Shown: positions 35,794 through 44,037 of the stretch, one piece after another
Layout of the letters: each line of letters begins with the position of its first letter
Position numbering within the stretch: the stretch's first letter is position 1
Origin: Rhizobium sp. P38BS-XIX
Lineage (GTDB): Bacteria; Pseudomonadota; Alphaproteobacteria; Rhizobiales; Rhizobiaceae
Length of the DNA: 64,000 nucleotides
Direction: 5' to 3'
Assembly: GCF_012641435.1 (NCBI RefSeq)
Contig: NZ_JABAIJ010000002.1
Span: 434,001 to 498,000, forward strand
The notes under the pieces: generated by a model
What the model was told of the DNA's origin: nothing
The model's database searches: none
What the model saw: the letters and a program-made list of their open reading frames with translations, nothing else
Translations under genes and position numbers: made by a program

Positions 35794-36603
35794 ATGAGCC
35801 AGGATACCCTTGCCCTTCTCATCGACGGCGATAACGCAAGCCCGAAAATCTTCACCGGCTTGTTGGCTGAGATCGCCAATTATGGTACAGCCAGCGTCAG
35901 ACGCATCTACGGCGATTGGACCAAGCCCAGTCTGAACGGATGGAAGGCAAGCCTGCTTGAGCACTCCATCCAGCCGATCCAACAGTTTGCCTATACGACG
36001 GGGAAAAATGCCACCGACGGCGCAATGATTATCGACGCTATGGACCTGCTTTATACTGGTCGCTTCTCCGGCTTCTGCATCGTTTCCAGCGACAGCGATT
36101 TCGCCCGGCTTGCGGCGCGGATCCGTGAACAGGGCGTTACAGTCTACGGTTTTGGAGAGCGCAAGACACCTCGCCCGTTCATCACCGCCTGCGACAAGTT
36201 CGTCTATTTCGATGTGCTCGGGGAGCAGGTTGATGAGGCACCCGTTGGCTCAGCACCAGAGCGCGGAGTCGCGGCAGTCCGAGCCGGGAAGAAGGCCCCC
36301 ACTCCTCAGAAAGCGGAGCCGGAGAAGGCGGCTGCGCCATCAGCGTACACTAAGGGAAGGCTCGATGAAGCGGCCCTGCAGATGCTTGAGAAGGCGGTGG
36401 CCGCGTCGGCAGATGACGATGGCCGCGCACATCTTGGACGAGTCGGAGCTCATCTCGCCAAACAAGCACCAGATTTCGACGCTCGCAACTACGGCTTCGC
36501 CCGGCTGAGCGATCTCGCAGAGGCTTCCGGGATCCTCGATGTCGAGCGTGTCGGCGATCATCCAAAGGTAGTTACGGTAAAGCTCAAACCTAGACGAAAG
36601 TAA
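35794..36603 (+). CDS. NYN domain protein with C-terminal OST-HTH-like domain
   Basis: A 269-residue LabA/MARF1-type protein. The NYN (PIN-like) nuclease domain covers residues 1-150 with acidic catalytic positions in ALLIDGDNASP, AMIIDAMDLLYTG and CIVSSDSDFARLA. A Pro/Ala/Lys linker follows, then a winged-helix-like OST-HTH/LOTUS domain near residues 195-265 (YGFARLSDLAEASGILDVER). Such proteins are thought to cleave or bind RNA. The start ATG 35794 is chosen at the domain edge. It stands alone. Confidence 0.87.
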   Translation: MSQDTLALLIDGDNASPKIFTGLLAEIANYGTASVRRIYGDWTKPSLNGWKASLLEHSIQPIQQFAYTTGKNATDGAMIIDAMDLLYTGRFSGFCIVSSDSDFARLAARIREQGVTVYGFGERKTPRPFITACDKFVYFDVLGEQVDEAPVGSAPERGVAAVRAGKKAPTPQKAEPEKAAAPSAYTKGRLDEAALQMLEKAVAASADDDGRAHLGRVGAHLAKQAPDFDARNYGFARLSDLAEASGILDVERVGDHPKVVTVKLKPRRK

Positions 36604-36740
36604 TCTGTTCTAAATTTCAGCAGTGTCAGATAGATCGGCGGGCGTGCCCCGCCTGACAGGATTGGGATCAGATCTGGATGTGAGCCGACCTCCAGCATCG
36701 TATTGGCCATCAGGCAAGCGACCCAAAAATCGCGATCCGC

Positions 36741-37043
36741 CTATCCAAGCTCGTAGAAGAATTCGCAGATCAGCTCTGCGATTTTGGTCGCTTCGATCTC
36801 GCTCATATGGGCTGTGTTTTCGACTGCGGCGACTTCGATTTCGTCACGGTCAACGGCCAGAAGATCGAGAATTCTCGCAAACTTGATTTTGAGTTCCGGA
36901 TCGCCTTCAAACTCGTCAAGCGTGACGGCCAGAATACTGTCATTGGCCTCGATCAGTCGATTTTGAATGCTGTCAGCCGAAGTGGCGAGTGCGCGAACCG
37001 CGGAGAAGAACTGGGCTCGTGCGTTGCTATATTTTACGTCCAT
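36741..37043 (-). CDS. Small hypothetical protein
   Basis: A 100-residue acidic, mainly helical protein (MDVKYSNARAQFFSAVRAL, AVTLDEFEGDPELKIKFARIL). The start ATG 37043 has AAGGA at good distance. No membrane segment or signal. Not recognised. It ends close to nothing on its own strand and faces the NYN gene. Confidence 0.65.
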   Translation of the reverse strand: MDVKYSNARAQFFSAVRALATSADSIQNRLIEANDSILAVTLDEFEGDPELKIKFARILDLLAVDRDEIEVAAVENTAHMSEIEATKIAELICEFFYELG

Positions 37044-37127
37044 GTGATTCCTTTTTCGCTGTGAGCCTTGGACGTACAGGCAGAGTTCGGGTGTAAGCTC
37101 TGGGAGCCCTCTGGTCAATTGATTGTT

Positions 37128-37277
37128 GGCGTCTCGATGCGGTTTGGCACCAGCAAAGAATGTCTGCCGATCAACGTCCAGATCGTCGGCAAATGGCAGG
37201 CCGAGTCAACAATCCTGCATATCGCATCCCTGCCGGAGAGCGTCAGCCCAACGCGCGGCATGCGGCCCCAGCTCTGA
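37128..37277 (+). pseudogene. Isolated amidase 3' tail, copy 2
   Basis: The sequence from GGCGTCTCGATGCGG to the TGA at 37275 encodes GVSMRFGTSKECLPINVQIV and ends PTRGMRPQL, aligning with the last 50 residues of the amidase at 27538 without frame breaks. Most base differences are in third positions. Similarity goes on for about 45 bases after the stop. No other part of an amidase gene is nearby. Confidence 0.75.
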
Positions 37278-37395
37278 ACGCGACGGACGATCCCGCACGG
37301 CCTTCTCCAGTGGGCAGGCGGTCCTTTGAGTGTGCTCGATCGTTAGTCAAGTTTGCGAACGCCCTCGAGATCGCCGCGATAGGCGAATTGCAGGG

Positions 37396-38579
37396 TCATT
37401 TCCTGCAGAGGGCGGCGACCGCTCTGACGAAGCTGTCGATTTCGTCTTCGGTATTATAATAATGCGGAGATGCTCGAACCACCGCGGGCAAATGGCGCGC
37501 CGTTGCGTCAAGCAGTGTGCTTGAGGGTGCGGATACACTGACGTTATACCCCAATTGTGAAAGCTCCGCCTTTGCGCTCGTCGCATCGCGTTTCTCGATC
37601 GAGAACGAAACAATCGAGACTGGGCTGCGACCAAGGTCATGAACGACAATCCCGGGCAATACTCGCAGTCCTTCCCGCAAACGGGCGGATAGGATGCTGC
37701 AGTGCGCCTCGATATCGTCCAGCCCTAGCTGCAGTGCGTAGTCGATAGCGCGTCCCAGTCCAAGGCGAGCGGCGTAGTTGTTTTCCCAGGTCTCAAAACG
37801 CCGGGCATCGGCACGCAATTCGTAGCGGTCAGGGGCAACCCATGGGGCGGCAAAGTGATCAATCATAAGGGGTTCCATCGTAAGCATCAGATCACGGCGG
37901 ATATACAGAAATCCGGTACCGCGTGGACCGCGCGGGAATTTACGACCGGTCGCGGTCAGGATATCGCAGCCGAGTTCATCCACTCGTGTGGGCATCTGAC
38001 CAACGGCTTGGCACGCATCGAGCAGAAAGACTATACCGTGGCGCCGTGCAATCGCGCCCACCGCTGCGGCTGGATTGCGAAGCCCACCGTTGGTCGGCAC
38101 CCAGGTAATTGCGATGAGCTTGACGCGTTCATCGATCATCTTCTCGAGGGCCTGGGGATCCAATACACGTCAGAATCGTCCGGAATGACGTCTATAACGG
38201 CGCCCGTGCGCCTGGACACCTGCAGGAAGGCGACATAGTTCGCGGCATATTCCGCTCGCGTTGTTAGGATACGGTCTCCTAGTCGGAAAGACAGGGCGTA
38301 GAAAGCGAGCTGCCACGCCACGGTCGCGTTTTCCGTGAGCGCAATCTCATCGCGACTGGCGCCCAAGAGGCGAGCGACGCTGTCGTAGACGCCATCCAGG
38401 TCTGTGGCCGCCTCGCCGGCAGCTTCGTAACCACCAATCTCGGTCTCGCGGGACAGGTAACCGAGCATGGCGTCCAAGACCACCTATGGCATCAATCCCG
38501 AGCCAGCATTGTTCAGGTGGATGCGATGCAGAACACCGGGCGTCTCGCGCCTGACTTTTTCGACGTCTATTGTCATCAT
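37396..38579 (-). pseudogene. Class V aminotransferase-fold PLP enzyme, broken twice
   Basis: A gene of about 390 codons on the minus strand. It starts at ATG 38579 behind GAGG with VEKVRRETPGVLHRIHLNNA, meets an in-frame TAG near 38488 (after GLMP), goes on with VVLDAMLGYLSRETEIGGYE, and changes frame near 38165 (after VIPDDSD). The second frame, DPQALEKMIDERVKLIAIT to HYYNTEDEIDSF, holds the PLP-binding region HGIVFLLDACQAVGQ and the Lys in TATGRKFPRGPRG. It resembles cysteine desulfurase/isopenicillin epimerase relatives. One nonsense and one frameshift make function unlikely. Confidence 0.78.
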
Positions 38580-38933
38580 ATTTCCTCAAAAGCTGCCAAT
38601 CTGCTGGCGGCAGTCTAAGCGTGTATATTACCTTCATGCCGCCCGCTAATTTGGGCTTCGAACACGTGAGCTTTCCGATGTCAGTTGCTCGCCTCTGGAA
38701 ATTGCTGACCGTCGCAATTTCGAATTTCCGGTTTGTAAGCCTTGAAAGCACTGATCAATTCAGAGGCGTAGCTGAGATAAATGCGCTTTCCTACCAAAAC
38801 TGGCGGAACGATAGGGCGAGCGGTGCATTTCGAACAGGAGCGGGTCGTTAAGCTACCGAAGATGGACTTTCCCGGCGACTGACCGGGTAGCGACTCCGAG
38901 GTCGCGCGTACCGCTCTCAAAGGAGGACCGAAA
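38580..38933. other. Gene-free stretch before csbD-like gene
   Basis: No coding text is convincing. It must hold the promoter of the CsbD-like gene. A GGAAC at 38805 recalls the -35 box of general-stress (EcfG) promoters, but no CGTT follows at 16-17 bases, so I do not call it. Confidence 0.45.
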
Positions 38934-39125
38934 ATGGGTTCGACATCCGATAAAGTTTCCGGCAAGGCCAATGAGCTGACGGGCAAAGCCAAACAGGCTG
39001 TTGGTGACGCCACCGACAACAAGAGCTTGGAGGCCAAAGCTGCTGCCCAAGAGGCGAAAGGCGATGCTCAGCAGGCGAAGGGGCACGCCAAGGACGCCGT
39101 GAAAGGCGTTGTCGACAAAGCCTGA
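38934..39125 (+). CDS. CsbD family stress protein
   Basis: A 63-residue hydrophilic protein, rich in Lys, Ala, Asp and Gly, opening [20 protein letters not shown], with repeated A-K-G-x-A helices as in CsbD/YjbJ proteins. The ribosome site AAAGGAGGA is strong and a clear terminator follows, so it is a one-gene transcript. These proteins accumulate in general stress and stationary phase; their mechanism is unknown. Confidence 0.9.
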   Translation: MGSTSDKVSGKANELTGKAKQAVGDATDNKSLEAKAAAQEAKGDAQQAKGHAKDAVKGVVDKA

Positions 39126-39152
39126 GCCGGGCTGTGAATGAATGAAAATGAT

Positions 39153-39188
39153 GGGTCGGAGCAAATTCGCTCCGACCCGCTTTATTTT
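39153..39188 (+). terminator. Rho-independent terminator of the CsbD-like gene
   Basis: A perfect 10-bp stem GGGTCGGAGC/GCTCCGACCC with loop AAATTC (39153-39178) is followed by GCTTTATTTTT. Confidence 0.9.
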
Positions 39189-39337
39189 TGCTAAGCTGCT
39201 CTGGCCGCGGCTAGGAGCAAGAAAACAGAAGCGCTTAGGGCGCTTCGCCGCGCTTAGCCTGACGGGCTAATCCCGCGACCTGGCGTGCGAAAGTGATGTC
39301 TGGGCGCATTTTTTCACCGGCAAGGAAGCAACCAAAT

Positions 39338-39604
39338 ATGAGTGAAGCAAAGGAATTTTCCGTCAGCAGCAATGGTGACCGCTGGTCTCTGGAGGTCCTC
39401 GACGGCGACATGACCGTCATCCATAAAGCCAATGAACCATCCGGTGGCCACGAAACCCGCACTGCGCTCGCCGCGTTTCTTGAGGAGCGCGCCGGCAAAC
39501 CGGAGCATGCTGCTCTCCTCCAGGTCCTTGGCCAATCACGCGATGAAATAGAGGATCAGTTGAAACCGGACGAGACCGATACCCGGTCTGAAGATCGCGA
39601 CTGA
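39338..39604 (+). CDS. Small hypothetical protein, paralogue of the protein at 43263
   Basis: An 88-residue acidic protein starting at ATG 39338 behind AAGGAAG. EFSVSSNGDRWSLEVLDGD and EPSGGHETRTALAAFLEER align with the first half of the protein at 43263 (EFASSSNGDKW..., SSGGHET). The stop comes after SEDRD; the sequence beyond it still resembles the second half of that paralogue but in broken frames. So this may be a shortened gene. Function unknown; it lies in the small stress-gene cluster. Confidence 0.65.
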   Translation: MSEAKEFSVSSNGDRWSLEVLDGDMTVIHKANEPSGGHETRTALAAFLEERAGKPEHAALLQVLGQSRDEIEDQLKPDETDTRSEDRD

Positions 39605-39780
39605 ACACTTGCGTCTTGGCGGCAGGCGGCAGGCAATGATCGACGACAACATTGTCAGCACCAGAAGCTGAGAGGATGACCCCTAAGAAGCGGACGCGTA
39701 TTGGCAAACGCACGTGGCGACTCTGAGTGAGAAAGAGCAGCGCGACGTCATAGTTCACCTGCCGTCGATCAGCGGTCGAT
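39605..39780 (+). pseudogene. Eroded second half of the preceding gene
   Basis: In one frame the text reads EHLRLGGRRQAMIDDNIVST, meets stops, and ends TLSEKEQRDVIVHLPSIS. This matches EYLRLGGRR...DDNIVSTR and LDEKQRREVKLHLPSIS in the intact paralogue at 43263. Two stops and a frame change separate it from the upstream part. Confidence 0.6.
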
Positions 39781-39793
39781 AGAGGCACTTCAA

Positions 39794-40072
39794 ATGACCA
39801 AAGACAAAGATCTCGGCAGCGACGCCGCTCGAAGCAATCCTGACACCGCCGACCAAGATCGGGAACGCTCAAAAAACGCGCAGAGGAAAATATTGAGCGG
39901 TCAAAGGGCCACAGAAAAACGGATGATGCAGATGGCATTGAACAGAAGCCGTGAAACTCGACACCCGGTTCTGAGGCAGCCGAACCATCTCCTGAGTAAC
40001 GCAAGGGGTGTCGATCAGATTAACCCGTTCGTTACTGGATTTCCAACCCTGAGGCATAGGTATGTCAAATGA
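39794..40072 (+). CDS. Small hypothetical protein, uncertain
   Basis: A 92-residue basic open frame. The first 45 residues (MTKDKDLGSDAARSNPDTAD, then RSKNAQRKILSGQRATEKRM) look like a hydrophilic stress-type protein; the remainder looks random. It may be a truncated gene. No clear ribosome site. Confidence 0.3.
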   Translation: MTKDKDLGSDAARSNPDTADQDRERSKNAQRKILSGQRATEKRMMQMALNRSRETRHPVLRQPNHLLSNARGVDQINPFVTGFPTLRHRYVK

Positions 40073-40127
40073 CATATCAGCTCGCGCTAAGCCTCGGGAG
40101 CATTCTCTTTCAAGAAGCGAGCCGCGT

Positions 40128-40371
40128 ATGCCCACGGAGCCTGTTGTCGTGCTCGTCGTCGATGACGAGCCTCTTCTTCGTCTGTCGATCGCCGCCGACC
40201 TGGAGGATGAGGGGTTCGTTGTCTTTGAGGCAGGCTCTGCCGACGAAGCAATAGCAATTATCGAACGACATCCGGAAATCGCACTCGTTTTCACCGACGT
40301 CGATATGCCGGGCACGATGGATGGGATCCGCCTCGCCGCATTCGTACGGAAGCGTTGGCCGCCGATCAATG
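40128..40371 (+). pseudogene. Truncated response regulator receiver fused to amidase tail
   Basis: From ATG 40128 the text VVVLVVDDEPLLRLSIAADL leads to VFTDVDMPGTMDG and AAFVRKRWPP: the first three beta-alpha units of a receiver with its phospho-Asp. At about 40370 the receiver stops and the amidase tail begins in another frame; the conserved Ser/Thr and Lys of the receiver are missing. An open frame continues by chance to 40667. A deletion joining two once-separate genes is the simplest cause. Confidence 0.7.
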
Positions 40372-40509
40372 CGGTTCGGCACCAGCAAAGACGGTCTGCC
40401 GATCAACGTCCAGATCGTCGGCAAATGGCAGGCAGAATCAACAATCCTGCACGTTGCATCCCTGCTGGAGAGCATCAGCCCGACACGCGGTCTGCGCCCA
40501 ACGCTCTGA
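40372..40509 (+). pseudogene. Isolated amidase 3' tail, copy 3
   Basis: From ATGCGG at 40370 the frame reads MRFGTSKDGLPINVQIVGKW and runs to SPTRGLRPTL and TGA at 40507. It matches the end of the amidase at 27538 codon for codon, with mostly silent changes. A perfect hairpin GGCCTTC/GAAGGCC follows at 40529-40550. The receiver gene at 40925 follows, as in the copy at 28947-29366. Confidence 0.75.
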
Positions 40510-40924
40510 AAATCAACAGCTATCAGTTGGCCTTCTCGACCGGGAAGGCCGTGCTTCTTCGCCTCATCGGCGATCAGAAAACCGCACTCACCGGTACGCC
40601 GAGTCGCTGGGAAACCGGCGAGCCAGATCTAGCTTCACTGGAAACGTACCCAGATTCACGGATTTAAGCAGCGCCGTCAGGAAGTACGTGATCGATACCG
40701 CCCGCCTGGAAGCGCCCTGCTAGCTCGCCCAATCCCGGTCAGTCTAGCAAGGATGAAGCCCTATGAATGCATGAAACATGACGCTGAAAGTCCCTGACAT
40801 CGTGCTCATGGGAGATGGACAATTCACCGCAATGCTCTATGTGTTCGTCATCGTCAGCAAACGAATTCGTAGGCGCTGGCGGCTGAGGGCTGAGAGCTCC
40901 CGCCTGCCCATGCAGGACGTGCTC

Positions 40925-41365
40925 ATGGTCGATGGTTCCGACGACACATCTCAAAAAGTCATCAGCGGCGACGGGAGCAAGCTGCTTGTTCTCCTGGCTG
41001 AAGATGAACCCCTCATTCAAGCAAATCTCGAAGATGTTGTGACGGAAGCGGGATTCGAGCACCTTTCAGTATCGAACGCTGACGAGGCTATCCGTGCTTT
41101 GGAGGAGGACTCGGCTCGTTTTTGCGCACTGATAACCGACGTAAGGATGCCAGGAGAAGAAAACGGTTGGGATCTGGCGCGCCGGGCTCGGGAATTGCAG
41201 CCGCTCATGCCAGTGATCTATATGACTGGAGACAGCGCCAAGGAGTGGGCAGCTCAAGGCGTTCCAAACAGCGTTCTGCTGCAGAAACCCTTCGTTCATG
41301 CCCAGCTTGTCACCGCATTGACCACGCTTCTCAACGACGCTGCCGCGAGCGGGATCGGGCAATAA
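40925..41365 (+). CDS. Single-domain response regulator, copy B
   Basis: A 146-residue receiver almost identical to the protein at 29366. LLVLLAEDEPLIQANL, the phospho-Asp in LITDVRMPGEE, YMTGDSAKEWAAQG and LLQKPFVHAQL are intact. The same choice of starts exists (ATG 40925 with AGGA before it). The upstream sequence back to about 40840 is also nearly identical to copy A. The two are products of a segmental duplication or of transfer of the same block. Confidence 0.8.
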   Translation: MVDGSDDTSQKVISGDGSKLLVLLAEDEPLIQANLEDVVTEAGFEHLSVSNADEAIRALEEDSARFCALITDVRMPGEENGWDLARRARELQPLMPVIYMTGDSAKEWAAQGVPNSVLLQKPFVHAQLVTALTTLLNDAAASGIGQ

Positions 41366-41678
41366 GTCCGGTCGCGTGCAGGAACAAGTGGGCTTTGGGG
41401 GCGCGATTTCTACTCATCGACGAATTGGATTCCGGCGGGCTGCCGAAACGCGACGCCGCGCCCTACATGGTTCGACATACGGCAAACTCAACAGAAAGTC
41501 GGGGGAATTCGAAATAGCCATTGCAAAACCAAAAATTGAGCTTATATGTTTCCTATCGACCAATGCTTGTGACGTCGTTCCAGAGCTTCATGCTCCCGTC
41601 GGATTTCCTCTCAAATAATCGATCTCATCCCGCAAGGCATCGCGGGAACCACGACGATTGATTCGAAAGGAAATCGTT
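41366..41678. other. Leader region of cspA-like gene
   Basis: No gene is supported. Cold-shock genes usually have long leaders, so the last 100 or more bases may be an untranslated RNA segment; ATCCCGCAAGGCATCGCGGGA near 41628 can form a CCCGC/GCGGG hairpin. Confidence 0.4.
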
Positions 41679-41891
41679 ATGAACACTGGTACTGTAAAGT
41701 GGTTTAACTCCACCAAAGGCTTCGGCCTCATACAGCCTGACAATGGCAGCACGGATGTCTTCGTGCATGTGTCTGCGGTTGAGCGTGCCGGCATGCGTTC
41801 GCTCTCGGATGGTCAAAAGATCATCTATGACATCGTCCAGGACCGCAAGTCCGGCAAGAGCTCTGCCGACAACCTTCAGGCAGCGCAATAA
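41679..41891 (+). CDS. Cold shock protein, CspA family
   Basis: A 70-residue cold-shock domain. RNA-binding motif 1 is KGFGLIQP (Leu where Phe is common) and motif 2 is VFVHVSAVE; the opening [15 protein letters not shown] is typical. It binds single-stranded RNA and DNA. The start ATG 41679 has AAAGGAAA; an upstream ATG at 41658 is not family-like. A terminator follows. Confidence 0.95.
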   Translation: MNTGTVKWFNSTKGFGLIQPDNGSTDVFVHVSAVERAGMRSLSDGQKIIYDIVQDRKSGKSSADNLQAAQ

Positions 41892-41948
41892 GGTCATTCG
41901 CACCGCTGACCACGGATGTACTGGCAGCAAAGCTGAATGACTGTGAGA

Positions 41949-41979
41949 GGTCGGGTTCATGCCCGGCCTTTTGTTTTTC
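41949..41979 (+). terminator. Rho-independent terminator of the cspA-like gene
   Basis: GGTCGGG-TTCATG-CCCGGCC forms a 7-bp stem with one G-T pair (41949-41968), followed by TTTTGTTTTT. Confidence 0.88.
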
Positions 41980-42215
41980 TCGCCATAGAGATTGGCATGC
42001 CAACACTGGCTATGCCCCAGTGACAGGACTGGATCTGTACCATCCGCAAGGATGGGTCCGGTTTCGACCGCCGCAATATCCGGCCCGAGCGCATCGCAGG
42101 CAGGAATGACAATAGCCTGCCCAAACGGCGAGGCAGGCGTATGGCAGACGTAGCAGCCGCATCATAGGTATAGCTGTCTTTCCGGGCGGCCTTACCCAAA
42201 CGAGAGGAGGACGCG

Positions 42216-42443
42216 ATGTCTTCCAACGAGTATTCCGGTTACGTTTCACAAAATCTGGTTCGGACAAGTACGTTCAGATATCATGAACAATCCACGCTTC
42301 GCGCGCTTCTCGAGACCCCGGTCACGCGAAACGCTCAGCGGAACTTGCCCTTGGCGGCGATGAGAGCATTTCCTGATTTTGGCGTCGACGGGAAAACCCG
42401 CATGCGGACGATACTTCAGCGCACGACGTTCCTCCCGCTTTAG
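42216..42443 (+). CDS. Small hypothetical protein
   Basis: A 75-residue frame opening MSSNEYSGYVSQNLVRTST. The strong AGAGGAGGA before ATG 42216 is the main support. The second half is basic and less convincing. The 240 bases between the cspA terminator and this gene hold no supported feature. Function unknown. Confidence 0.45.
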   Translation: MSSNEYSGYVSQNLVRTSTFRYHEQSTLRALLETPVTRNAQRNLPLAAMRAFPDFGVDGKTRMRTILQRTTFLPL

Positions 42444-42462
42444 CAAATCCGAGGACACACCC

Positions 42463-42600
42463 ATGGCCAAAGGCCAAATGCGTAGCAACCGAGAAATCCG
42501 TAAACCGAAGAAAGACAAAACCGCAGCGGTGGCGGCTCCGCCATCTGGCGCGCAGGTCAAGCTTACCAACGGCCACGCGGCGAGTGTAAGCAAGAAATAG
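42463..42600 (+). CDS. Very small basic hypothetical protein
   Basis: A 45-residue protein opening MAKGQMRSNREIRKPKKDK, rich in Lys and Ala. GAGGA stands before ATG 42463. Similar tiny MAKGQ(M/V)RSN proteins are common in rhizobial genomes, without known role. It lies in a run of small genes on the same strand. Confidence 0.7.
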   Translation: MAKGQMRSNREIRKPKKDKTAAVAAPPSGAQVKLTNGHAASVSKK

Positions 42601-42662
42601 CTCGGCGGGGCCTGTCAGGCCAATGGCATTGCCCGACACCGCGCTCATTATTCGAGGACTCA

Positions 42663-42866
42663 ATGACAAACTACACCACCCGAAAATCCGCAGAGGCGCT
42701 GTTTCGCGTAGCTGGCGCCGAAGCCGGCTCCAATGCCGAAAAGCTTCTGAACGTCCGGACCGGAATGCGGCTTCGCAAGCGCGAGCTGCGCGATAGCGAG
42801 CGAACAGTCAGAGAAGCCGCCCGCTCCTTCCCACATCATTCCACAGCCGCGAGGGCGCTCACGTGA
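42663..42866 (+). CDS. Small hypothetical protein, first of a coupled pair
   Basis: A 67-residue basic helical protein: MTNYTTRKSAEALFRVAGAE, then RLRKRELRDSERTVREAARS. GAGGA precedes ATG 42663 and its TGA overlaps the GTG of the next gene, so the two are probably translated together. Not recognised. Confidence 0.6.
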   Translation: MTNYTTRKSAEALFRVAGAEAGSNAEKLLNVRTGMRLRKRELRDSERTVREAARSFPHHSTAARALT

Positions 42867-43108
42867 CCCGGTTCGATTATACAGGCGAAGCTGGACTTTA
42901 CGCCGGCAAGTCGAAAGCTGGAATAAGCGGCCCTCGATATCGGCGGTTCGAGACAGCCGCCGAAGCCCTCCGTTTCGCCGTAGAAGACATGCCACACAGC
43001 CAGCAGCGTGGCTCTATGTTGGAGATTGACGAGGCGCGGTATGGTCACAGCCAGATCCGTGCGCTCTACGACGCGCCAGGTTACCCGCTTTCACGCCGGC
43101 TCGCTTGA
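42863..43108 (+). CDS. Small hypothetical protein, second of a coupled pair
   Basis: An 81-residue protein starting at GTG 42863. FDYTGEAGLYAGKSK and YRRFETAAEALRFAVEDMP are clearly protein-like; similar short proteins are common in rhizobia. Its function is not known to me. Translation likely depends on the upstream gene. Confidence 0.68.
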   Translation: MTRFDYTGEAGLYAGKSKAGISGPRYRRFETAAEALRFAVEDMPHSQQRGSMLEIDEARYGHSQIRALYDAPGYPLSRRLA

Positions 43109-43262
43109 TTGGCGACAGGTCCGACCGACGCGCTTGCGACGCCGGCATAAGCCTCGATCTGCGACACTCAAAGATCCACGATCATCGTCGCGACCAGACT
43201 TATGCGATAGGCCGTGGCTTTTCGTGTCTCATGAACTGACATCTGAAGAAGAGGAGTACGAC

Positions 43263-43712
43263 ATGACCGATATGCAAGAATTTGCTTCGAGTTCGAATGG
43301 AGACAAGTGGTTCGTTGGAAAAGACGCTGCGACCAGCAGGCTTTTCGTACTCCACCGGGGGAATGCATCCTCTGGCGGCCACGAGACAAGTTCGTCGGTC
43401 GATGCTTTCCTCAACCAGCTGCCGTTCGGTCCCGAGCGTGAGGCGCTGGTCGTGTTCCTGGAGCAGAAAAAGAACAGCGAAGATACCGCCATTCGCGAAG
43501 ATGCTCAGACGCCATCCCTGCGGCTGGCGGAGGAGTACCTGCGCCTCGGCGGGCGTCGGCGGGTGAAAGTCGACGACAACATCGTCAGCACGCGAAAGTG
43601 GGACGATGAACCAGCCATGGCATCGTCTTTCTGGAAGGAGCATATCGAGCCCCTCGATGAAAAGCAGCGACGCGAGGTGAAACTGCATCTCCCATCCATC
43701 AGCGATGACTGA
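43263..43712 (+). CDS. Hypothetical protein, intact paralogue of the gene at 39338
   Basis: A 149-residue acidic protein. EFASSSNGDKWFVGKDAAT and SSGGHETSSSVDAFLNQLP form the first half; EEYLRLGGRRRVKVDDNIV and LDEKQRREVKLHLPSISDD the second. ATG 43263 follows AGAGGAG. No membrane segment. The relic at 39338-39780 shows the same two halves, so this is the better preserved member of a small family. Function unknown. Confidence 0.75.
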   Translation: MTDMQEFASSSNGDKWFVGKDAATSRLFVLHRGNASSGGHETSSSVDAFLNQLPFGPEREALVVFLEQKKNSEDTAIREDAQTPSLRLAEEYLRLGGRRRVKVDDNIVSTRKWDDEPAMASSFWKEHIEPLDEKQRREVKLHLPSISDD

Positions 43713-43809
43713 TCCCCTTTTCAGCATTTCACCCATCGCCTGATGTGACGTCCTCGCGAGGGCCCGAACTCCTGCTCTTCGCGTACGACATCGCCCTTCA
43801 AGGAAGGGC

Positions 43810-43953
43810 CGTATAGGCAGGAAGACAGACGTCTTCAGAAATGCAATCGATTATGCAGAGCCGAGCGCGGTCCACAACGCCGGCAGTCGGGGCGGACGGG
43901 GCATCGGCAAGGTGATCAACGATGCGCTTCGTGCCGCCGGATTGATGCGTTAA
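43810..43953 (+). pseudogene. Unidentified C-terminal gene relic
   Basis: One frame reads GRKTDVFRNAIDYAEPSAVH and GRGIGKVINDALRAAGLMR to TAA at 43951. The text is protein-like but no start or upstream part remains. I do not recognise the family. The rest of 43713-44037 holds nothing. Confidence 0.35.
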
Positions 43954-44037
43954 TGAGCCGGTGCGGCGCGCGGAAGGATCGCCTTTGCCCTGTCGCAGGA
44001 TCAGCAGCCTCGCCATCAGCTTTTAGGGTCCGTTTTC

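Noticed and set aside
38805..38830. GGAAC before the CsbD-like gene as a general-stress promoter
   Set aside because: No CGTT follows at 16-17 bases, so the required second box is missing.
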